Assembly: GCA_000302695.1 (NCBI GenBank)
Contig: AMFN01000003.1
Coordinates: forward strand, 992,001-1,056,000
Length of the DNA stretch: 64,000 nucleotides
DNA from: Enterobacteriaceae bacterium LSJC7
GTDB taxonomy: Bacteria; Pseudomonadota; Gammaproteobacteria; Enterobacterales; Enterobacteriaceae
Direction of reading: 5' to 3'
Made by a program: the position numbers and the translations under genes. Below the pieces are notes generated by a model. That model saw only the letters and a list, made by a program, of their open reading frames with translations. It searched no databases and was not told where the DNA came from. Positions within the stretch are counted from its first letter, which is position 1. Every line of letters begins with the position of its first letter. Of this stretch, positions 37,726 through 47,061 are shown in pieces.

Positions 37726-38116
37726 TTTGCCCCCCGGTATCACTTACGGTTTTAAACTCGCCCAGTTCAGTACACTCCAGTAGCAGGAAGCGACGCTGGT
37801 CGTTCAGGTCACGCCCCCGCTGTACGCGGTAAACCTGCTCACCGTGAACCACTTCAAAATCTGACGTGATACCGCGCCGCCAGCGGATGATTACGTAATG
37901 CGTTACAGCGTTGTCCGTCTGCGCCGTTTCCCGGTAAGTCGTGGCGCTGGTCTGAGATATTTTGGCCCAGGCCGGGAACTGCTCTGGATAGAACGGCGTT
38001 ACGCCAAAACCGTTAACCGGGACATCTTCACGCTGACGAATGACAACACGCTTATTAAGCTCGCCGGGCTGCGGTAACAAATAGGTTGCGCTGGCTTGTG
38101 TCTGCCTGATTTTCAT
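37700..38116 (-). CDS. Head closure protein (SPP1 gp16-like)
   Basis: A 138-aa protein with PGELNKRVVIRQREDVPVNG, WAKISQTSATTYRETAQTDN and HYVIIRWRRGITSDFEVVHG, the signature of phage head-tail adaptor proteins that seal the connector after packaging. It overlaps both neighbours. Confidence 0.88.
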   Translation of the reverse strand: MKIRQTQASATYLLPQPGELNKRVVIRQREDVPVNGFGVTPFYPEQFPAWAKISQTSATTYRETAQTDNAVTHYVIIRWRRGITSDFEVVHGEQVYRVQRGRDLNDQRRFLLLECTELGEFKTVSDTGGQNGNSLFTR

Positions 38117-38442
38117 AGCGGGATGAACCTGTAGGGTCCAGCAAGCCAGGCGTAACCCTGCGGCAGCTCGCTCATTTCAATTTCAGTTACGGAAGCGCGA
38201 TTTTCATAAAAGTGCGTTGCCAGTAATAACATCGCCATTTTGATATCTGCGGGAATCTTAAGGCCGTCCGGGTCAGTGTCCGGCGGTTCATCGTTATAGA
38301 GTTTTCTGTTCAGATACGTTTCTGTGCGCGCCTGAACCGCCTCACCGATAAGTTTTAGAAAATCGTCTTCATCGGCTAAATCGGCATCCAGCCGAAGCTG
38401 GGCTTTAATCTCTTCCAGTGTCAGCAGCATGTTTGTTTCCAT
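38113..38442 (-). CDS. Head-tail connector protein (gp6-like)
   Basis: The region MLLTLEEIKAQLRLDADLAD, DDFLKLIGEAVQARTETYLN is that of HK97 gp6-like adaptors that sit under the portal. The start is uncertain among 38466, 38442 and 38430; MLLTLEE at 38430 is the family's usual beginning. It is 4 bp overlapping the head-closure gene. Confidence 0.85.
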   Translation of the reverse strand: METNMLLTLEEIKAQLRLDADLADEDDFLKLIGEAVQARTETYLNRKLYNDEPPDTDPDGLKIPADIKMAMLLLATHFYENRASVTEIEMSELPQGYAWLAGPYRFIPL

Positions 38443-38464
38443 GTGCCCGCCAGAACGCGGGCAC

Positions 38465-38484
38465 AAAAAAACCGCTTAACGCGG
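38465..38484 (-). terminator. Weak terminator after the capsid gene
   Basis: Minus strand CCGC-GTTAA-GCGG followed by seven T residues, between capsid and connector genes. A partial terminator here would raise capsid mRNA over downstream genes, or be passed by antitermination. Confidence 0.65.
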
Positions 38485-38509
38485 CGTATGGTTAATGGCT
38501 GGCTTGCTG

Positions 38510-39736
38510 TCAGGCGGCAGCGCCCTTACCTACCAGCGCTTTGATCGCGGAAGTGTCTTCCAGGATGCAATCGAAACGGTGGAAGGCCACAAAGCCGGTC
38601 TGGTCGTACTCAACATAACGTTCAACGAGGCGCTTCAGCGTCATATAATTCACGCGGCGGATAATGAAACGGTTAAAGTCTCCACAGTACATAAACTTCT
38701 TGCCCGCTCCGATATCGTCAATTTCCTGATCGATAACGTAAGGCACATTAAGCACGGAGGCTGGCGCCACGCCGACAATGTCCGGGAGCCACAACGGACG
38801 GCCTTTGGCGTCTTCCATGCCGCTGATAAGTTTTAATGTGCTGTCATTAAACGCAAGGCGGAATTTGGGACCGTTGCGATATGCAGGATCAAGACTGTGC
38901 TTCAGCTCAAGGATTTCTTTCCACGTTACGGCTGTGGCGGCAGCAGTCGAAGTTGTGCCTGTAACCGATGTTGCCAGCCCCTTCGGCTGTTTTGGCGTGC
39001 CGGTACCGGTCCCTTGAATAATATAACGGGCCTCACCGCGACCAATACGTTCAGCGATGCGGCGGGCCAGATAGGCTTCCATGTCGATTGCACTATCCTG
39101 CAACAGCTCGTTAGAGACGCGAATAATTTTGGAGGTCATTTTCAGCGCGCCCAGGCTGTCCATGCCAAATTCGGTATCTTCTTCCCCGGCCTCTTCATTC
39201 TCGCCCAACAGCACGCCGAACTCGTTTGTGCCGTCGGCGGTAGCCCATTCCATCGTGCGCCCGTCTGAGGTCGCCAGAATCTGCGCCACACTGGCAATGC
39301 CGCCGTAGGCTTTCATCTGCTCAACAACTTTCGCAAGGAACGTCGTTGGTACGGTATAGCCGCCCTTTTCATCAGCTCCCACGCTTTGAGCGCGTAACTC
39401 ACGCAGCGCCTTACGTTCTTCAGAAGTCAGTTCACCGGCACCGTGACGCATCCATTTATCAAAAATCTGGCCGCGCTGCTCATCGTTCTGGCCTTCACCA
39501 TCTTTTTTCTGGTTGTCGCGCTGTTCCTGCTCCTGATCGTCAACGTACGCCTGGTCCTGCTTACGAAGCTCTTCTTCGCGAGCAATCTGCTCATCAATTT
39601 TCGCCAGCTCGTCTTTAGCTTTATTCCAGCTCGTTCGCTGTTCATCGGTCCAGGCTTCATCACCGATCTTATCGTGCAACGCGCGCATATCAGCCGCGAT
39701 AGTATTACGTTTTTGCTTTAACTCATGCAGTTTCAT
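38510..39736 (-). CDS. Major capsid protein (HK97 fold)
   Basis: The 408-aa protein has an N-terminal charged coiled coil (about residues 1-105) that serves as the scaffold and is cut off by the protease, then the HK97 core (SVGADEKGGYTVPTTFLAKV, DSLGALKMTSKIIRVSNELL, AERIGRGEARYIIQGTGTGT). It is directly downstream of the protease gene. Confidence 0.94.
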   Translation of the reverse strand: MKLHELKQKRNTIAADMRALHDKIGDEAWTDEQRTSWNKAKDELAKIDEQIAREEELRKQDQAYVDDQEQEQRDNQKKDGEGQNDEQRGQIFDKWMRHGAGELTSEERKALRELRAQSVGADEKGGYTVPTTFLAKVVEQMKAYGGIASVAQILATSDGRTMEWATADGTNEFGVLLGENEEAGEEDTEFGMDSLGALKMTSKIIRVSNELLQDSAIDMEAYLARRIAERIGRGEARYIIQGTGTGTPKQPKGLATSVTGTTSTAAATAVTWKEILELKHSLDPAYRNGPKFRLAFNDSTLKLISGMEDAKGRPLWLPDIVGVAPASVLNVPYVIDQEIDDIGAGKKFMYCGDFNRFIIRRVNYMTLKRLVERYVEYDQTGFVAFHRFDCILEDTSAIKALVGKGAAA

Positions 39737-39745
39737 TGTGTTCTC

Positions 39746-40345
39746 TCAGGCGTTTAATAAGGTAAGGACGCGCTCACGCGCCAGTTTCTGGTTGACTGCT
39801 TTCAGAAGGTCACCGCTTTTACGGGCTTCCTGCCAGGCCTCCATCGAGCGAACGCCCGAATCAGCTTCCTGATAGGCCGGATAGGTCACGGGACTTACGT
39901 CATAAAGGCGCGAAAACCGGGTAATCTCACGAATCACCACGCCTTCTTCATCTTCGTACCAGTGCTCACCATCGCGAGCGATACGAAACGCGAAGGAACT
40001 TTGGTTAATATCCCCGCGCAACATGGGCGCCAGAACGAGGTCACGTATCGTTTGTGTATCGGGGGCGTCAATGTTATAGCGGAGCCCCTTCTCATCCACA
40101 GATACCTTTAACGTTCCGGCAGCGCTGCGCCCCAGAATAAAGTTAGGGTCATGGTTAAACAGGCCACGAACATCATCATTCAGCACATCATCAAACGCGC
40201 CGGGCTTAATGATTTCACGAAACCCCCACAGCGGTTCGGAACGGCTATTGAAAACGGAGCCATAACCAATGATCCGTGTGGGTTGTTCACTGTGCTGTTC
40301 CGCGCGGACTTCGCCGCTGTAGCAACGCACTTCACGGTCATTCAT
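39746..40345 (-). CDS. Prohead protease (HK97 family)
   Basis: ATG 40345, overlapping the portal stop, gives 199 aa (MNDREVRCYSGEVRAEQHSE). It has the motifs YGSVFNSRSEPLWGFREIIK, GLFNHDPNFILGRSAAGTLK (catalytic His) and DINQSSFAFRIARDGEHW (catalytic Ser) of peptidase U35. It matures the capsid by removing the scaffold domain. Confidence 0.92.
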   Translation of the reverse strand: MNDREVRCYSGEVRAEQHSEQPTRIIGYGSVFNSRSEPLWGFREIIKPGAFDDVLNDDVRGLFNHDPNFILGRSAAGTLKVSVDEKGLRYNIDAPDTQTIRDLVLAPMLRGDINQSSFAFRIARDGEHWYEDEEGVVIREITRFSRLYDVSPVTYPAYQEADSGVRSMEAWQEARKSGDLLKAVNQKLARERVLTLLNA

Positions 40346-41561
40346 CTTTTTTATCCTCGCTGCTGTCTGTCTTGAAGTCCTTTCCGGGGTTGGCTGCATT
40401 CACGCTAACGAGCATTTCATCAAGCCCTTCCACAGGGTTCATATCTTCGAACGCGCGTGCTTCGTTGCGGCTCATCCAGCCATCGGTAATCGCAAAGTGA
40501 TAGAACTGTGCGCGTTCCTGCGGTGTACCGCGTAAAAGGCCAGTCAGGTTAAAGCGGGTATAGAACCCTGCGGCCAGCTCAGCACGGGTAAACAAACGTC
40601 GGTTTAGTTCCTGCTCCCAGTTCGTAACCCACGGCATCATCGTGTAGCGAACAAACTGGATAGCCTGTTGCGTAATGTTTGAGAACGTGGCCTTTTCCAG
40701 ATCATTAATCATGTGTGCAGGCACGTTAAATATGCCCGCTATCAATGACCGGTTTAATTTTGACATTTCGATAATCTGCGCATCCACAGGTGATACCGTC
40801 AGCGCCTTATAATCAAGCTCCGCAGGAAGTAATAAGGTTTTATTTTCCTGGCTACGTAGGGCTTCGGAGGCTTTTTGCCATACCTTTTTTAATCTGGTCC
40901 AGCTGTCTTGCTTTAATTCCTGCTTAACAGAAATAATTCCGGCTGGCCGTGCATTACCATTAAAAAAACTTTCGGTATATTTCTGGCCGCTCATCCCCAT
41001 ACCAATAGTTTCGGCATGTTGCATTATGGGACTGAGGCCCAGTTTCTGGTTATTCCCCAGCGCGCGGATGTGGATCATATCGTCAGGGCTAACAGCAAAT
41101 GCGCCCTCTTCGTTATAAACCCCGTAGGTGTAACGCCCGCCGGTATTCAACAGCGTGGTTTCCCACGGCATACAGCAATCAAGACTTGTCAGCTCACCGC
41201 GCCGGGAACGCTTCACCCGCGTGTAACCATTCCCCCAGCCCAGAATGTGCCGTTGTTTCAGCTCGCGCCATTTGTAACTGGTCTGCCACACGTTAGGTTC
41301 ATCGTGCAGCAAATAGAAAGCAGCATGGTCGCGCGCTGGCTCGACTTTATTATTGTGCCGACGCATAACATGTAGTGGCATCTGTGCCAGATTTGACGAC
41401 AGAACATAAATACAGGCATACACCGCCGCCAGTTTCATGGCTGTTTCTGGGCTAACATAGACATCTTTGTTAAATAGCCCGTCTGTATCTGCCATTTCTG
41501 CTGTTATTGGGTTTGCCGGATTTTCCAGTGGTTCACTTCGAAAAAGTGCATCAAGTAGCAT
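40338..41561 (-). CDS. Portal protein (HK97 family)
   Basis: A 407-aa protein with YVSPETAMKLAAVYACIYVL, LLHDEPNVWQTSYKWRELKQ and WEQELNRRLFTRAELAAGFY, typical of HK97-type portals. It forms the DNA gate of the head. It overlaps the protease start and the small membrane-protein gene upstream. Confidence 0.93.
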   Translation of the reverse strand: MLLDALFRSEPLENPANPITAEMADTDGLFNKDVYVSPETAMKLAAVYACIYVLSSNLAQMPLHVMRRHNNKVEPARDHAAFYLLHDEPNVWQTSYKWRELKQRHILGWGNGYTRVKRSRRGELTSLDCCMPWETTLLNTGGRYTYGVYNEEGAFAVSPDDMIHIRALGNNQKLGLSPIMQHAETIGMGMSGQKYTESFFNGNARPAGIISVKQELKQDSWTRLKKVWQKASEALRSQENKTLLLPAELDYKALTVSPVDAQIIEMSKLNRSLIAGIFNVPAHMINDLEKATFSNITQQAIQFVRYTMMPWVTNWEQELNRRLFTRAELAAGFYTRFNLTGLLRGTPQERAQFYHFAITDGWMSRNEARAFEDMNPVEGLDEMLVSVNAANPGKDFKTDSSEDKKDE

Positions 41562-41709
41562 TTCGCCTCCGCGCCATCAGCAGCGCATAAATCAGCATCA
41601 TTACGCCTGCTAAAATTAATGCCGCGGCTTGCCCGAACTGTTGAAATATTCCGGCGATTAATAACCCGAAACCAGACAGGCCGATTACATCTGTGATTAA
41701 TGACCTCAT
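41551..41709 (-). CDS. Small membrane protein between terminase and portal
   Basis: A 52-aa frame, [20 protein letters not shown], then a second hydrophobic helix ([17 protein letters not shown]) and a basic end (RRRNAT). The ATG overlaps the terminase stop (ATGA) and its end overlaps the portal start, so it is translationally coupled. Similar tiny membrane proteins occupy this slot in other HK97-type heads. Function is unknown. Confidence 0.75.
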   Translation of the reverse strand: MRSLITDVIGLSGFGLLIAGIFQQFGQAAALILAGVMMLIYALLMARRRNAT

Positions 41710-43439
41710 AAAATTAATACGTCCTCATCTGGATCAAGACTGGAAAGGAAGTCAGCTGGCTCTTTCAACATTGCGCGGCCAATGGTCTGAATAAGCGCCA
41801 CCGCGCCATCAATCTTATTTTCCGCCTGTTCTTTAATGGGTTTAACCACATCGTCATTACCCGGCAGAGTTTTGCCAACCACGTTCCCGATACACCAGGT
41901 CATTATCGGGTTGCCGTCGTGATGGAAACGGCCGGATTCAATCGCCGCTTCCAGCTCTTTCGTCGGGTCTGACATGTTGGTGTAGTTCTGAATGATGGTT
42001 ATCGGGTTCAGGTTTTCATCAGCCAGTTCATGAGAAATACCAGTTGCGCCAAACGGATCGATTGGAGATTCGCTTACCGGGTTCAGCCGATTAGCTGCTT
42101 TAGCCTCTTCCATGATGTAACGGTAATCGACTTCAGCACCGTCGGTTACTGTCAGATAACCCATCTCCACCCACTTCTGAAAACGTTCAGCCGTGCGGCG
42201 GTCCTCGTTTTTCTCAACGCTGTATACCGTGTCATACGGCACCCAGAACCGGGGAGCTATGCTGTAGTAATGCGTCCTGCCGTCTATCTCCCTTGTAAAC
42301 AGGCGGGCCATGCTGTTCATATCAAGCTTGCGGGCAAGGTCAAAGCCCAGCACACAGGGCTGGCCCTCAAATTGTTCCAGCGTTAACGTTTTGTCTTCGC
42401 ACGCCTGCCAGCTAAGCAGGTTAAAATAAGCCGCCCGCGCTGATACCCAGATATTCAGATGTTTGGTTTTGAAGATGTTCGCCAGCCGCGGATTGTTCAT
42501 TGCGCGGCGCTGCTGGCTTAACAAAAAGTCCCGGTAAACCGAGACACCCATGTTTGGGTTTGCCTTTTCCAGCGAACGCGGGTCTGTCCATTCGTCGCCT
42601 GGGTCAACGGTGTAGATAATGCCGAACAACTCATCATTCGGGACGGTGCCGTTAAGCATTTCGATGACTTCCCGGCGCTTGTCGTAGCATGGGCCTTCAA
42701 TGTTATAACCGGCGGTTGTAATAGCCCACATTATCGGCTGGCGCCGTGCGCCCATCCCCGTAATCATTGTGGTGTAGAGCGCGTCAGAATCATGTTCGTG
42801 ATATTCATCAACGATTGCACAGTGTGGTGATTGACCATCACCGGGGTTGCCGATCAACGGTTCGAATCTGGCGCCATCCTCCGGGCGGCTCATGTTTTTG
42901 GCGTTCACATCAATGCCGAACGCCTCAACCAGTAGCGGGGTACGCTTACACATCAACCGGGCCGGGCGGAAAACCTCCCACGCCTGTTTCTCTGTCGTCG
43001 CGCCGGAATAGACTTCGGCACCAAACTCATCGTCGCAAGTGAAGCAGAATAACGCCACGCCAGCACTGATAGCTGATTTACCGTTTTTGCGTGGTATTTC
43101 GGTGTAGACCTCTCGGAACCGGCGAAGCTTTGAACCTTTATGCACCCAGCCAAAGGCGTTGCAGATTATGAACAACTGCCACGGCTCCAGTGTGATAGGC
43201 ATACGCTTAAACGCCCACTCCCCCTTCGTGTGCGGTAATAACTGGATGAACTTTGCTGCACGTTCAGCCAGGTCCTTATCGAACCGATAGCGAAACTTTT
43301 TCCCTTTCTCCTGCGCAAGATCGTCAATGTGACGCTGGCAGGCATCAATTACATACTGGCAGACCGGAATTTTTCCGCGCACAACGTCACGCGCGTACTG
43401 ATTCGCGCGGTTAACGTTCGGGTATGCTTTCCGGCTCAT
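41706..43439 (-). CDS. Terminase large subunit
   Basis: The 577-aa packaging motor has an ATPase domain with Walker [17 protein letters not shown], Walker [11 protein letters not shown] and a nuclease domain starting [18 protein letters not shown]. It is the HK97/P27-type partner of the small subunit just upstream (4-bp overlap). Confidence 0.94.
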   Translation of the reverse strand: MSRKAYPNVNRANQYARDVVRGKIPVCQYVIDACQRHIDDLAQEKGKKFRYRFDKDLAERAAKFIQLLPHTKGEWAFKRMPITLEPWQLFIICNAFGWVHKGSKLRRFREVYTEIPRKNGKSAISAGVALFCFTCDDEFGAEVYSGATTEKQAWEVFRPARLMCKRTPLLVEAFGIDVNAKNMSRPEDGARFEPLIGNPGDGQSPHCAIVDEYHEHDSDALYTTMITGMGARRQPIMWAITTAGYNIEGPCYDKRREVIEMLNGTVPNDELFGIIYTVDPGDEWTDPRSLEKANPNMGVSVYRDFLLSQQRRAMNNPRLANIFKTKHLNIWVSARAAYFNLLSWQACEDKTLTLEQFEGQPCVLGFDLARKLDMNSMARLFTREIDGRTHYYSIAPRFWVPYDTVYSVEKNEDRRTAERFQKWVEMGYLTVTDGAEVDYRYIMEEAKAANRLNPVSESPIDPFGATGISHELADENLNPITIIQNYTNMSDPTKELEAAIESGRFHHDGNPIMTWCIGNVVGKTLPGNDDVVKPIKEQAENKIDGAVALIQTIGRAMLKEPADFLSSLDPDEDVLIL

Positions 43440-43936
43440 GAATTGATTACCTTTAAAAATGGATTGGTAGCTTTCTTCTGGCCCGCCAGGCCGATTAGGC
43501 GTTGGCGGCTGCTGGGGTCCAACCCCAGCATTGAGCCAGTGGAAGTCATTTCTGACTCTTGTTCTTTCTTTGCTGTCAGCTCAGGATTTTTAATCATGCC
43601 ACCCATCGCGCCAGTGATAGCGTTACCCTGGTGCGCGATGTTCTTCACTGCGCGGCGCCAGAACTCATACGCCACACACCATCGTTCCAGTACGGCCAGG
43701 TCGGTCACGCACAAAAGCCCTTGCCCGCAAAGTTCCTTCGTTGTTAACTTCCACATCACTGATGCAAGCTGTAATGATTCTGCTTCGAACCACTCTGGCG
43801 GTTCCACTCCTTTAATCGGAGAGAACACCGGTTCATCTTTGTTCAGGGCGCGTTTACCGGGGTTACCGGCCAACTCCTTACGCGCGGTGGGCTTTGGCCG
43901 ACGCCCGGAACGCCCAGCCGTTCCAGCCATGAACAC
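43436..43936 (-). CDS. Terminase small subunit (P27 family)
   Basis: A 166-aa protein opening [20 protein letters not shown], then [20 protein letters not shown] and [20 protein letters not shown], diagnostic of P27-type small terminases that recognise the packaging site. The 88 bp upstream hold no gene. Confidence 0.92.
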   Translation of the reverse strand: MFMAGTAGRSGRRPKPTARKELAGNPGKRALNKDEPVFSPIKGVEPPEWFEAESLQLASVMWKLTTKELCGQGLLCVTDLAVLERWCVAYEFWRRAVKNIAHQGNAITGAMGGMIKNPELTAKKEQESEMTSTGSMLGLDPSSRQRLIGLAGQKKATNPFLKVINS

Positions 43937-44024
43937 TCCTGGTTAAATTTCATTTTTCGCGGGTATAAAAATTCGATTGGGCGGGCAGTCAGGAGAGGCT
44001 TTGCTGATAGCGATTTTACCCCCC

Positions 44025-44381
44025 CTACCGCCCTGTAAGCCGCTCTCGCGCCGTCTTCACTCGATGACATGGGCGGCATAAGCTTTGAAGGTTGTCGCTG
44101 CTATCGCTGCCTCCGTGCGCTACAGGGGTGATGTGGTCCACTTCAGTGGCGGTAGTAATCACACCCCGGCGCAGGCACTCCTGGCATAACTCACGGTCAC
44201 GCCTGAGTACCTGCGCCCGCAGCACATCCCAGCGCGGACCATAACCACGCTGTTTGCGTGTCTGGCCCGGTTTGTATAGCCGCCATCCCTCGCCACGGTG
44301 CGAATCGCAATATCCTGATTTGTCTGTTGTCGTATTTTTGCAGCCACGTTTGCGGCAGGCTTTCGGGGTTCGTGGAGGCAT
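44025..44381 (-). CDS. HNH endonuclease (packaging-associated)
   Basis: The 118-aa protein has a Cys-rich N-terminus (CRKRGCKNTTTDKSGYCDSH) and an HNH core (CQECLRRGVITTATEVDHIT, then HGGSDSSDNLQSLCRPCH). Such genes next to the terminase are needed for cos cleavage in HK97-like phages, so this phage is probably cos-type. Confidence 0.92.
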   Translation of the reverse strand: MPPRTPKACRKRGCKNTTTDKSGYCDSHRGEGWRLYKPGQTRKQRGYGPRWDVLRAQVLRRDRELCQECLRRGVITTATEVDHITPVAHGGSDSSDNLQSLCRPCHRVKTARERLTGR

Positions 44382-44385
44382 AGGT

Positions 44386-44619
44386 TTAACTCACTACAAC
44401 CAGTGCTTCATTTTCTGCACGAATCCAAATGGGTCTAGCTGAATCGGCTCCCCACACACCAAACAGCCGCAGCCCCGTTACATCAGAGTCTGGCTTGCTT
44501 GCTGACTTACGCATATATACTGTGCCGGTTACAACCTGAACTATTACAGCTTCAGACTCGTCACCTGTTGCTATCTGCAACCATTCATTAGTCAGATAAA
44601 CATCTTTTGTTTCATCCAT
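44386..44619 (-). CDS. Unknown small phage protein
   Basis: ATG 44619 after AAGGAATTAATA gives 77 aa (MDETKDVYLTNEWLQIATGD, then VQVVTGTVYMRKSASKPDSD). It looks like a small beta protein. It belongs to a group of three late genes (with 44630 and 44908) between lysis and terminase genes. I do not recognise it. Confidence 0.65.
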   Translation of the reverse strand: MDETKDVYLTNEWLQIATGDESEAVIVQVVTGTVYMRKSASKPDSDVTGLRLFGVWGADSARPIWIRAENEALVVVS

Positions 44620-44629
44620 TATTAATTCC

Positions 44630-44908
44630 TTACGCCAGTACAAAATCGGGGTGAGTAGGCATCACGATGTACTGTTGCGCCATTTGCGGGATGTCGCCGT
44701 AAATCACGTCAATAAAAAAGCCGTCACGTTTGGACGGCTCTTTAATCGTTTTCCGGGTTTCAGGGTCATACTCTCCGTCATCGTTGTAGAGCGTGCCTCT
44801 GACAACGATTTGCAGCGCAGGCGTCGGTGATGGCCAGCCTGCTTTTTTTGACCACCAGCCTGTTGCGCTCTTTGCTGTATCCTCATCCGGGAATTTCAGG
44901 TATTGCAT
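44630..44908 (-). CDS. Unknown small phage protein
   Basis: A 92-aa protein (MQYLKFPDEDTAKSATGWWS, then VVRGTLYNDDGEYDPETRKT). It shares one base with the 44908 gene, so the two are coupled. Unrecognised; perhaps a chaperone or cap for the fibre-like protein upstream. Confidence 0.7.
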   Translation of the reverse strand: MQYLKFPDEDTAKSATGWWSKKAGWPSPTPALQIVVRGTLYNDDGEYDPETRKTIKEPSKRDGFFIDVIYGDIPQMAQQYIVMPTHPDFVLA

Positions 44909-45798
44909 CAGAACCCCCTGCTGTACTGAACGCGCGTAATGTGACGAGTTGACCAGTTTCGCGTGGATTTGGGAATATCGAAATCGCCACCATTCACTGC
45001 TGCAATCTCTGTATACGTGCCGTCAGTGTAGTGGATGCGGATTGCTGTGGCCTGGCCACCCGGGTTTTGAATTTTCGCAATTGGCTCTGCGCGGGTTGCC
45101 CCAGCCGTGCTCGTCAGTATTGGAGACGTTGCAAATGTTCCTGTCTCTGCCTGCACGCTCCAGCCAGCGAACGCATCACCCAGCTGAGTCTCTGATGTGC
45201 TGTAGATGACGACTGTGCCGTTGTAGTTTGCATTTGCCGCACCATTAGGAATTGTTTTTGTCGCGCACTGCCATTCAGCTGCATTGCGAAACGTTATCTG
45301 ATTTGCAGCGCCGGTATTCTCTGCGTAAACAGCGAACACACCCGCTGATTTTCCATACACCGATAGCGTAATCGGGAACTCTAAACCAAATAACGCTCGC
45401 GTCTGATACACGCCGCCGTCAGATGTTGCAGACGATTTTTTGATTAGACGCGTTGTGTTGCCGTCCGGTGCTGTAGTTGTGCCTGTTATATCAGCCTGAT
45501 ATGCACGCCAGCCGCTGCCACTTACGCGACTGTCGATTATTGGGTTAGTGCGCTGTGGCTCAGGTTCATGACGACCTACTGCAACGCCGTTTTTATATTC
45601 TAACGGCCAGACGTTAGAGGGTGCCTGCTCAATCGCGCCGTTTTGCGCAATAAACGACAGATTGCCGGGGCGGCTGTACAGCACGCGCGGGTCAAGCTTT
45701 GTAGCAGTGAAATCAATATCACTTAAATCGATTGCAGAATTGCCACCAGCGCGACCAACTACCGGCATCCCTGTATAAAAAATCCCGCGGCGCTTCAC
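44908..45798 (-). CDS. Putative head-spike/fibre-like beta protein
   Basis: The 296-aa protein is beta-rich with a central carbohydrate-binding-like domain (GSGWRAYQADITGTTTAPDG, GVYQTRALFGLEFPITLSVY, GAANQITFRNAAEWQCATKT), of the kind seen in head-spike or fibre proteins. Its place in the late region but away from the tail genes suggests a head decoration. This is inference from composition. Confidence 0.6.
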   Translation of the reverse strand: MKRRGIFYTGMPVVGRAGGNSAIDLSDIDFTATKLDPRVLYSRPGNLSFIAQNGAIEQAPSNVWPLEYKNGVAVGRHEPEPQRTNPIIDSRVSGSGWRAYQADITGTTTAPDGNTTRLIKKSSATSDGGVYQTRALFGLEFPITLSVYGKSAGVFAVYAENTGAANQITFRNAAEWQCATKTIPNGAANANYNGTVVIYSTSETQLGDAFAGWSVQAETGTFATSPILTSTAGATRAEPIAKIQNPGGQATAIRIHYTDGTYTEIAAVNGGDFDIPKSTRNWSTRHITRVQYSRGF

Positions 45799-46016
45799 TT
45801 TCGGCCCCCGCAGTTAATCAGCCAGGCTTTGTTATGGGCCAGCACATCACGTTTTGTCTGCCTGTCCATAACGGTTACGTCCTGCTCGGTAAGGTAGATG
45901 GGTTTAACCCAGTCGCATGAGGTATCCACCAGCTCAACTTTTACGCGTCCACGATTCGCGCAACTCGCTATCAACATCACTGTCAGGCATATGGTTAACG
46001 GTTTGCTGAACATCAC
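45795..46016 (-). CDS. Outer-membrane spanin lipoprotein (Rz1-like)
   Basis: A 73-aa frame with signal and lipobox (LTICLTVMLIASC), overlapping the end of the Rz-like gene in another phase. It has three later Cys-bearing segments (DTSCDWVKPIYLTEQDVTVM, AWLINCGG), longer than lambda Rz1. Overlap with the i-spanin supports the call. Confidence 0.75.
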   Translation of the reverse strand: MMFSKPLTICLTVMLIASCANRGRVKVELVDTSCDWVKPIYLTEQDVTVMDRQTKRDVLAHNKAWLINCGGRK

Positions 46017-46197
46017 TGGCTTCCTTCGTTACTTCAACACGCCGTGCCGCTGCGGCTTCAGCACCTGCGGCTTTCTCTTCGGCTCGTTGTGATTCTGCTT
46101 CCTGCTGCGCTTTTGTTCGGCCTCTTGATTGCCCTATGCCGAATGCACCAGCCACCAGCACCAGAAGCGCGATAATTGCCCCTGCGATTGCGCTCAT
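45934..46197 (-). CDS. Inner-membrane spanin (Rz-like)
   Basis: ATG 46197 gives 87 aa: an N-terminal membrane helix (AIAGAIIALLVLVAGAFGIG) and a charged Ala/Glu/Arg coiled coil (about 28-62). Its start overlaps the preceding gene's stop. The open frame extends to 46275 but that extension overlaps the upstream gene. Confidence 0.8.
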   Translation of the reverse strand: MSAIAGAIIALLVLVAGAFGIGQSRGRTKAQQEAESQRAEEKAAGAEAAAARRVEVTKEASDVQQTVNHMPDSDVDSELRESWTRKS

Positions 46198-46409
46198 TTT
46201 TGCGGCTTCCGTTGCAGTGTCATGCGTGAGTACATACCGGCTACAGCAACCAGCAGCGCAGCAACCTTCAACCATGAAGATGGGATTTCAGCTTTCCATT
46301 CCGGCGGAAGTTCGAACCAGATTGTCGGCAGCAAACCCAAGGCAACGAGCGCCTTCGTTGAATGCCAGCGCCACCAGTCGCGCCAGTCTTTCACTAAACG
46401 GGGTTTCAT
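46194..46409 (-). CDS. Putative holin (two membrane helices)
   Basis: The 71-aa protein begins MKPRLVKDWRDWWRWHSTKA with helices ALVALGLLPTIWFEL and WLKVAALLVAVAGMYS and a basic tail. It abuts the lysozyme (one-base overlap), the place of a holin or antiholin. Confidence 0.7.
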   Translation of the reverse strand: MKPRLVKDWRDWWRWHSTKALVALGLLPTIWFELPPEWKAEIPSSWLKVAALLVAVAGMYSRMTLQRKPQK

Positions 46410-46876
46410 CAGATAAGCCCCTTATACGCGTCGTAAGTTCCTGTGCGCATCACTTCAGCATGGCGCTTCGCTCGGCGCGGCGTCTGGCGAGCCCAAAGGC
46501 TTTTCAACATGTTTTCCGATGCCTGCTTATAGTCACCACGGCTTATAAGGCTCAGTGTCACGCTGAATGAGGCCAGGCCATTTACACCCATCTGATAACC
46601 CATACTGATCAACACATCGCGGCGTGCTTCATTGCAGTGCGCCAGCGCGGCTTTAATCTGTAGGTTTTCATTCATCTGGCGTACAAGGTCATCAACAAAA
46701 TATTGTTTCCAGACATCACCCACGGCGCGCGGAACAGTGAATGTATAGTGGGTCAGTGGTGCGCCCTTTGGACCAAGCTTGATACCACCAGCCACCGTCG
46801 GGTAGCCCAGTGTGTCCAGGTAGGGCTTTTCTCTGTAGCCCTCTTCGTAGTTCAGGATGCCGATAATCTGGCTCAT
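46409..46876 (-). CDS. Endolysin, T4-type lysozyme (GH24)
   Basis: The 155-aa protein has the triad Glu12, Asp21, Thr27 in NYEEGYREKPYLDTLGYPTV, as in T4 lysozyme, but AGGIKLG replaces GIGHLL after it. The C-terminus carries ISMGYQMGVNGLASFSVTLS and a typical LWARQTPRRAKRHAEVM. It is not related closely to the tailocin enzyme. Confidence 0.9.
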   Translation of the reverse strand: MSQIIGILNYEEGYREKPYLDTLGYPTVAGGIKLGPKGAPLTHYTFTVPRAVGDVWKQYFVDDLVRQMNENLQIKAALAHCNEARRDVLISMGYQMGVNGLASFSVTLSLISRGDYKQASENMLKSLWARQTPRRAKRHAEVMRTGTYDAYKGLI

Positions 46877-47061
46877 TTTCTTTCACTCCCTGAATGCAGG
46901 ACTGCGCTTGCTGCCCGTTCCTGCGTAATTTCGTGCTTCGCAGTAGCAAATGAATAACCTGATGTGAATCCACCAAAATAAATCCCCAGGGCAGCGGCCA
47001 GAATTAAAAGCCACTGGCGCCGGGCTATGTTCTTATGTTTATCAGTGCCATTCTTTTTCAT
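46873..47061 (-). CDS. Small membrane protein of the lysis region
   Basis: A 62-aa protein with a basic N-terminus (MKKNGTDKHKNIARRQ) and one hydrophobic helix (WLLILAAALGIYFGGFTSGY), coupled by overlap to both neighbours. It may be an antiholin or a second holin. Confidence 0.65.
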   Translation of the reverse strand: MKKNGTDKHKNIARRQWLLILAAALGIYFGGFTSGYSFATAKHEITQERAASAVLHSGSERK

